A program made the translations under genes and the position numbers. 64,000 bases of DNA from Odontocerum albicorne (taxonomy: Eukaryota > Arthropoda > Insecta > Trichoptera > Odontoceridae): NCBI GenBank assembly GCA_949825065.1, contig OX463849.1, positions 28,880,043-28,944,042 on the forward strand, given 5' to 3'. The notes under the pieces are model-generated. The model made no database searches. It was not told the origin of the DNA and saw only the letters and a list, made by a program, of their open reading frames with translations. Positions 48,501 through 57,500 of the stretch are shown piece after piece. How positions within the stretch are numbered: the first letter of the stretch is position 1; the number at the start of each line of letters is the position of its first letter.

Positions 48501-51500
48501 AACCGGCACAATAATGAAGGGATTTTGAATCGAATCATTACCTGTGATGAAAAGTGGATCCTGTATGATAATCGGAAGCGCTCATCGCAATGGCTGAACC
48601 CTGCCGAACCAGCCAAACCATGCCCCAAGCGAAAATTGACTCCAAAAAAGTTACTTGTGAGCGTTTGGTGGACTAGTGCTGGTGTCGTTCACTACAGCTT
48701 TCTTAAATCTGGCCAGACGATTACGGCAGATGTCTATTGTCAGCAACTGCAAACCATGATGGAAAAGCTAGCTGCTAAACAACCGAGGCTGGTTAATCGC
48801 TCTAGGCCACTGCTGCTTCATGATAAAGCTAGACCACACACTGCACAACAGACGGCTACCAAATTAGAAGAGCTTCAATTGGAATGTCTAAGACATCCAC
48901 CGTACTCTCCGGACCTTGCCCCAACAGATTACTATTTTTTTCGAAATTTGGATAACTTCTTGCAAGGGAAAAAATTCAACTCCGATGGGGCAGTCCAAAC
49001 CGACTTCAAAGATTTTATTGATTCCCGTCCGAATGGTTTTTTTAGTAAAGGGATCGATGAACTACCTATGAGATGGCAAAAGTGCATAGATAGCAATGGT
49101 ACATACTTTGATTAAATAAATATATTATATTAAAAAAAAATCAACTTTATGTTCCTCCCAAACAAAACGCCAATTTCATATGTAAGGACCTAATATAAGA
49201 TATCTGGGCATTCAACTGTAAGATACTATACGATAGAAGAAAAAAAACTGATTCCTTTATGAGATTACTAAATTTTACGATTGCTTGTCCATTTTACCTG
49301 CTAACCATGACAGTACCCTCCACAAGGTTCTTCATTATGTTAAGTATCTTGACTATATGTTGGAAGAACTGCGTTATGACCTATATGCCTGCACATATTG
49401 CTAGTATAATGACTAGAATGAAACATTTATAGTATGATAGACTGTCGTAACTTCACTTTTAACCTCTCGAACTTTTCGGCCAGAGCGTCTCGTGGTTCGG
49501 AGAGGTGAAATGTCTCAGTGTCACCCTCGACGCGAAACTGTCCTGGAGAAAGGGAATCATCAACATTATCTGGAGCGTGTACGGCTCTCTGAAAGCTCTC
49601 TATCCATTCCTGAGCAGACATAGTAGGATGTCACCTCGAAACAAGTTAAACTTGTACAAATACATCATAAGTATCATTGTCAACACTGTCCTACCAGAAT
49701 ACTTTGGTCTAAAAGGCAACGAAAAATCTTGTTGATCAACAGTATCCACTTGCTATTCTAGAAAACAACTTAAATATTTTTGCATGAACTAAAACAACTA
49801 TCAGAAATTTAGAGTACACCACTTCTTCAAAGATAGGGAGAACCCAGTCAGTTTTATTTTTACGTCACACTCCGTCTAAATCCGAAGGCTCGATTTCTAG
49901 GGCTGAAGACAATGTTGTCTCCACGTTCTTCAAAATTACCAATTCGGATATATTGAAGGGTACCAAGTGAAGGAAAATAAATCAAATGCTTAGTTGTTAA
50001 GGGGGACAAAATAAAATCCTATCCAGTGCGATCTACACCAGAAGATCGAAATAGTCTTCGTTGTTTTATGAGCGCAACCTTACATAGTGACGAAGAAGGA
50101 ACTGTCCAAAGAGACTTCTCCGGTGGTGACGATGGACTAAAGGTCCGACATCATGGTAGATGGAAAATGACTCTCAGTGCAGTAAATAAACTTATAAAGG
50201 AGCTTAAGGTCTGAAGTTCAAACAGCTTAGTAAGTTGCCAGTACTTGCATACAAAATTCAATGACCGAGTGCTGAATCACTTACGTTGTGCGAAGCATAG
50301 TGAGCCTCATCACAGATAAAGAAGAGCAGGCAGATGCTGCAGCAGGCGGTGACGGCAAGTCCGATGTCCTTGATACCGAACCCTTCGGAGATCTGCGACA
50401 TAAGTCCGTAGATGGATAGCGTAATGATGAGGAACAGGTACAGCGACATGAAGGTGAAGGTGTAGGTGTTGGCCACGCCCGTGTCTCGCGCCAGCCGGGA
50501 CAACCGCAGCCACAGGACGCGGTACTGGGATACCAGGGCTGCAGGCCCGATGTGGCGCAGGGCCTGAACAGATCGAAACACTTGTTGTCAAATATTTATG
50601 CTGTAACTTTGTGGAACACCATATCAAAGTATTTAATACTAAACAAATACATATCATGCGGTGTCCCTAACCGGGTAGACAAAGATAATAGATCTCCAAA
50701 CTTTTTTTCTAATTACACAGCTTTCGCCTCCACTACATTCACACATTTCGTTATGCAAAATCTTCTACTATTCATACCACTCACGTTACCTTCTTTTAAA
50801 ATTTGGTCCATTTGATCCAGCTTTGTTTTCCTCAGTCTACCTCTTACATGCACAACTTGCACTTCTAACTTGTATACTCGCTTTTGCTTAGTCATTCATT
50901 TCTGTCCGTATGCCCAAACCATCTTAAAGCTCATTTTCTTATCTTACTTAAAATATCAATTTCACTCATGCATTCATTTATAATGTCTTCATTCCACCTT
51001 CTTTCATGCATTGACACTCCACACGTTTTTATTAGTTCACGCGTCTCCTCAGCATTAATCTTAGTTTGGTTCTTCTTCTTTCACACCAACACACTATTAT
51101 GTATTGTGATTTGTATTACAACTTTGTTATTCCACTAAGTCTACATGTCTAATGTCTCTACGTCCTATCTCGAGGCTCTCTTCAGTCGAAATTATTACAG
51201 ATTGTTACTTGATATTTCAAGCTTACTTCAAAAAAATATATGACCTTCATATAGCACCAGCAGTAATATAAGTAAAAATATTTATGACACCAAATATAAG
51301 GAAAATTAAAAACTATCATAAATAACAGCGATATGAAATCGAATGTGTTTATGAAAGAGCATATATTATACTGCGACTCGCCAATCGTTAGGCTGCACAG
51401 GATGGGGAATCAGTATGGACATTTGATAGACCTATTTAAACTTGTCTTAGCCTCATAAACCACGAAGGTCCAAAAGTTTCTGAACTGAACAAGTTAGAGC

Positions 51501-54500
51501 GAACATATACAGATACCACGCCCATTGTACGATTGGCAATGTTACGGTTCAAATTTGATACATCTACTACTCTCAGTAGTATGTCAACTAGAGCCGATAA
51601 AAGACGTGTTGTTTCGTTTTATTTTATTTTATACAATTTAATAATATTTTATTATATTGTACTATATTTTATGTTGCATTTTATTTCTTTTTTATTTTGT
51701 TGAAATTTGTTTTATTTTATTTTCTTACATATATACATATAATCACGCCGTGTCCCTTGCGGGGTAAGCAGAGAGAACGTAACTTTTCTATACAATCACA
51801 CAATTTTCGCCTCCTCCACATTCATACATCTCGTCAAGATCAGTCTTCTATTATTGAAACTTTTCGCTTTACCTTTAGTTCAGCCACGTTTTCCTCGGTG
51901 TACCTCTTCCACGCACACCTTGTACACTCGATTAGTCATTATTTTATCATTCATTTTCCACATGTCCAAACTATCTTAAAGATCCTTTCTTTATCTTACT
52001 TAAAAATTCATTCAACAAAGTAATTCCGTATGCGAGTGGTGTAAATAATTCTCAGGTACACTACACAAAAGTTTGCAATTTTTACTTCTTATAAATGACT
52101 GTATCAGACGTATGCGTCACCTAAAATATATGATGTTATTACGACAGACTTCTGCCTGCTTAAGAGAAATCTCTTCACCCTGCTACTTTTCAACCGAAAA
52201 CGCAAGAAGTAAACCATAATCTCCGAGTATTGAGTGGCAGTCATTCGCCTATTTTAGTCTTTGTACCGGTGCTGTACAGTGACAATCTTTGTGATAAATA
52301 AATAAAAATCAAAATGTTGAATTACTTGCTGAAAATCTTCGGCGAGGATGGTGGCAGAAGAGCTGAGGACCTCGCAAAGTAGATACCAGTACCCTCCCAA
52401 CAGATACGTCAGGACTTCCAGAAACACATACGGCAACACCTGTCAACATTGTCCTGTCATTATTAATTCATAAACGATATAATGTACTTTATAAAAATAA
52501 TAATAATAATAACAACAATGATAAAACAAATCCAGTAGTGAGTGCTTCACACATTAAAAAAGGAACCATCCACCCATCCTGTCGTGTAGCTCATGACTCA
52601 GGGTCGTGACTCCCAATGATGGCCTCTGACGACTCCTCTTCATTCATATGTGTACTCCGCAGTTCCAAGGCAAGTTGTTATGAATAGTCATGTTGCATCT
52701 CTCACTTGGTTAGTCCTACACATTGGGATTATTTATCTTGTGCGTCGTCCTTCCACGCTTCCAGTAACCTCTCTCGAAGAACTGAGAATCTCCGACAGAT
52801 TGTCCACAATATACCTTCGATGAATCCTCCGATTCTTTAAGCACATTACTCGTGGCCATTGGGATAGTTTGGAGAGGCTTGTGGTTACTGAAAAAAGGAA
52901 CAGAATATGTGAAAAATATTAAAAATATAAAGTGTCTTTCAAATTAAGCGGTTCTTTTTATTCCATTTTTTTAAATTCTTGAATAAAACATACAATTGGA
53001 TTTGATTTCAAAAAACTTTTTATTGATCATTGAAATATAATGTATGACATTTAAACACAAAAAACCAATATCCGCCAAATGTCCACCTCTTGCAACTCCA
53101 CAGATGTCCACTATTTTGTCAAAATTTTCGATGACATTTTTCGATGGCATAATTTCGGTTCTAAGTCACCAATCATAATTTCGTCCTTCAGCTCAGGAAT
53201 TGATTGGGGGTCATTCTTATAGACCTGGCTTTTCACGTAACCCCAGAGAAAATATTCCAACGGTGTCAGATCACATGATCTTGGTGGCCAATTAACATCA
53301 CCGTTTCCGGAGATTACAATACATAAAATAATTCAACAATTTGAACGCGTTGTTGTATTGTATACAACTCCATTCTTATAAATGTCATACATTACACTTC
53401 TCAAATGTCACAAGACCCAGGCAAGTTCACGACGCCCTTTGTGTTTTATCTAAGAATTAAAAAAACGCTCAATTTGAAAGACCCTTTATAAAATTAAAAT
53501 TATTTCATAAAACACAGGCGTATACGAGCGTATAAAACAATGTCACCAACACAATACGGGGCCTTTTAAAGGCAGACTGCCTGCACTGCACCAAACCAGT
53601 CGTCATTTTCTTATAAATAGCTCTGCTTGGATCAACGTTGATCAAATGCTCCTGTGCTTTCTTCTCGCAAGCTGATATGTAGACAGCTTTTATTCTGTTT
53701 TACACCCTTTTAAAAAATATATTATTAATTTTTATCATTCAAGAAATAACGCTTACCAATAGACTTTCAACAACATCTAAGAAAAGAATCATTACACATT
53801 TTGAGCATGTTGCTAGAAAGGACAAGAAGAAAAATGGTGATCACGGGTACAGTTGACGGAAAGCAAGCAAGAGAGAGGTCTTCTCCAAGTTGAACAGATC
53901 AAATAAATTATTTCACAGGATACTCTTTGAACGCTGCATTTAACATGCCCCAGGACCTGACAGGATGGAGACAAATGGTGCATCAAGTTTCAGACATACT
54001 ATAGCAGAGTAGCAGGACGCATAGGCCTGAACAGAGCGCGCGATGAAGAAGATTATTAAATTTTAGATCCATTCATTCATCTCCTGTCGATGTCAACTAA
54101 ATCGTGAAAGCAGGACCTGACGACGAGTGGAGCAGTACCTACAGCACTCAGAAGTGCACCATATTAGGTGATGAAAGGTTGTATTATCTATAATTATATA
54201 ATTCTGGGCGAAATAAGTAGTTTACACTGCGTTGCCAGCAAGAAAAACACCAAAATAGCATTTCTATCGAATTTAATGGAATCATATATATTTTACAATA
54301 TGTAGATTATTCTACTGAATCTAATAAAATAAAAACATAAATTGTAAAATGTTAAAAAAAAGCCCGCGTGTTCGCTTGCTTTGCATGAATGTTTGGCTTG
54401 GCCTTTTTAGACTTCAGCCGCCAACAGTTACAAGGCATAAATACTTATTCTAATGCAGACAATTGTTTTACAAGGGGATCTGCTCCAGGCCACTCCGGAA

Positions 54501-57500
54501 CCAACCCCGTATTAGTGCTGCGCGCCCCCTTGTAAATAGTTTCTTATTGTATCTATGTACGAGTACATCCATTAGTTTAATAATATACAATGTATAAGTT
54601 CTTTTATTATTATTACCTGCAGCACCCGGAAGTGCACCATGGTGGCGTGGGTGATAAACACGGAGGTAGTAGACAACGTGGGGATGATGATGGCGATGGC
54701 CAAAGCCACATTCCTCAGCTTCAATGGCAGGGGACGTCGTGACACTTGTTTATAGTGCACCTGGAATCAAACCTCACTTGATATATTCAATTTATTCTTC
54801 TTGGTCGTTCCCTCGATTCTGAGGATCGTGAAAACCGCGGCCATCAACCATCTCTTACATTCACCTCCAGTACATGCGGTTTGTTGTCTTACCGCTTGTT
54901 TCACATGTTCATCGGATGGGTGCTCGGCACGGCATCTGTTCCCTTTGCCATTCACTCTTCCCATTAGAATTCAGCTCTCAGGAATCTTGTCCTCCACCTC
55001 GCTATATGTGCAAAGTATTTATTTATTTAACACTTCCATGCAGTTTTTGTTTCATAATTATGATTGATATTCACGATCGTCTTTAATGTAGTGTGTAAAG
55101 GGAATATTCACAGCTAGTAACTGATGTTTTAAATAAAATTAAATATGACACCGATGGGCGTTGAATTAGGATATTACTGGTGTAAATAAGGGCTCTAGAT
55201 ATAAATCAATCCAACAATCTATGTATTTCTTTGGAACCATGGTTTAATACACAATTATAAGAATTAACAAGGTGGAAGTGTCTGTCATGTGCCGTTTGTA
55301 TACGGGCCATTGCGTAGTGGCCAGTCACCTTTACAGAATGGGTATTATGGAGAATCCCGGCTGCGAGTGTGGTCTGGATGACGAAACTTTAGAACATGTA
55401 TTTTTCGGTTGTCCTTTAGGACACATATTTGATTTACTGAAATCCATATATTTACCACGTCCGACATATGTTGCATTTCTTCTTTCTTCGAGGAAATTTT
55501 CCACTTATAGATCGATTGTTGAATTTTTGAAGCTTAATCAGTTGAAACTTGGAATTATCTAGAATTGATATTTATTAATTGGTTTTATTATATTGACTCA
55601 TATAATTGCATAATGACTTTAGTTTGGTTGCACAAATCATCCTAGTTTGGGTGGATTGTCTTTATGTAAAAAAAACATATTTGAGAAAAATTAAAACAAA
55701 AGATAAATCTCAAGGAAAATAGGATGGTTATTGGACGGTCATTAAGCAAAAGGAATGTATTGAGGGAAATAAAGCTACCTTTGTTTATTATTAAATATCG
55801 ATAAGGATGTAGCACATCTGATTGAGCCAGAAAGTTTCAAAGTCGAGCCGAGTGAACCACAAAAGATGATCGCATCCTTAATACCAACGCATCAGATGCG
55901 TTGGTATTAACCAAGGGTCTCCAAACTACGGCCCGCGAACACCACCAATTATTTAACGACCAATTAAGAAACACAATAACTAACATACATAATGAAATTA
56001 AACATTTTAATTGTAATTAATGATATGAGATTTATCTTAAAAACTTACAATAAGTGACATACATAGGTAATTCACATAATGAAATTAAACATAATTATGA
56101 TTAATGAAATTGATGTAGCTATAACTTTCCACTGACAATTGTTTGCAGTTGTGGATCAAGTTGACTAATGGGGATCAAGTTTACTAGTGGAAATTATCAG
56201 CAGCGACTTCAAATGCTCATCAGTTAATTTGGATCTGTAAATATTTTTTGTATATTTCATTTTGGAGAATGTTTATTCACACAGATAAGCAGTGCCGAAA
56301 GCGGAAAAAAAAGCCACGAGCAAATTTATGCAACTGATCAAACTGTGTGAGTGGAAGACTCATAAAATTCCATCAATGATAATATTTTTAATTGATAAAT
56401 ATTTTTCTTTAAAAATATCGCTACACTAACCGTAAGTACCAACCGAAATTGGGAACGGATCGGAGTCCACTCCCACGCCCTGCGCCATAGATATCTCACT
56501 CGCTGGCTAGTCCCAATACGAAAATTTGCGTGTAATTACAAACTACAGTATGTTGGTATGATGAGCTAGCTAGGTCTTGGCCCTTGGGACTTAGTGGAGG
56601 AGTCAGTGTGGCCCTTAGGCTAAAAAGTTTGGAGACCCCTGGTATTAAGGATTCTAGTGTCCAGATCAGAGGAACAGTCCAGGCTCAGAAAGAAAATTAA
56701 ATTGTTAACTTTTTTCAGTATCGTTAAGATTCTTCTTGCACACTGCACGCATTTCAATCCCGAGCTTTTCAATCGATTGGTTCTTCTGGTAGTCCATAGA
56801 ATGGCAACATTCGTCTCCAGTCCAGAAGTTGAGTGTCCAGGTCTCCCCATTTTATATAAAATGAAGGAAACGAAGGTTTGGTCTATATTTATATCCTATT
56901 TTCGAGTTAACATATGACGGTCATGATTTATTGTGACCAAGTATAGTATTAAAATAGGTCATGATTACTCATGGCCAAGTATTAGTGGAGGTCATGATTA
57001 CTCATGGGCAAGTATTAGTGGAGATCATGATTACTCATGGTCAAGTGTTAGTTAAGACCATGATTACTTACGGCCAAATATTAGTAGAGGTCACGATAAC
57101 CCATGGTCAAGTATTAGTAGAGGTCATGATTACTCATAGTCGAGTATCTGTAGTGGTCATGATCAAGTACGAGTATTAATAAAAACTATATTCATCAAAC
57201 TAAAAAATCAATATATTTGGAGTTTTTGACAGGTTTAAGTTATATCGTCGTTTAATTTAAAGTGGTTAATATAATTCGGTAATGTTCTTTACATCGCCCT
57301 GAAGATGAGGACTGCTACGCTTTCGAAACGTAGGCCATCATTTAAGCCCACTCAACACGGCAACAATTCCAAAATCATTTTTACATCGACTCACTCCATT
57401 CTTCATCTTATTTAATCATTCTTTCTCCCCACATGTTCAAACCATCTTAAAGCTCCATTCTTCATCTTATTTAATCATTCTTTCTCCCCACATGTTCAAA

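Noticed and set aside
56961..57179. Repeat-protein gene (MITHGQVLVEV repeats)
   Set aside because: The 33-bp repeat length keeps any frame open; it lies in a receptor intron with no start context.
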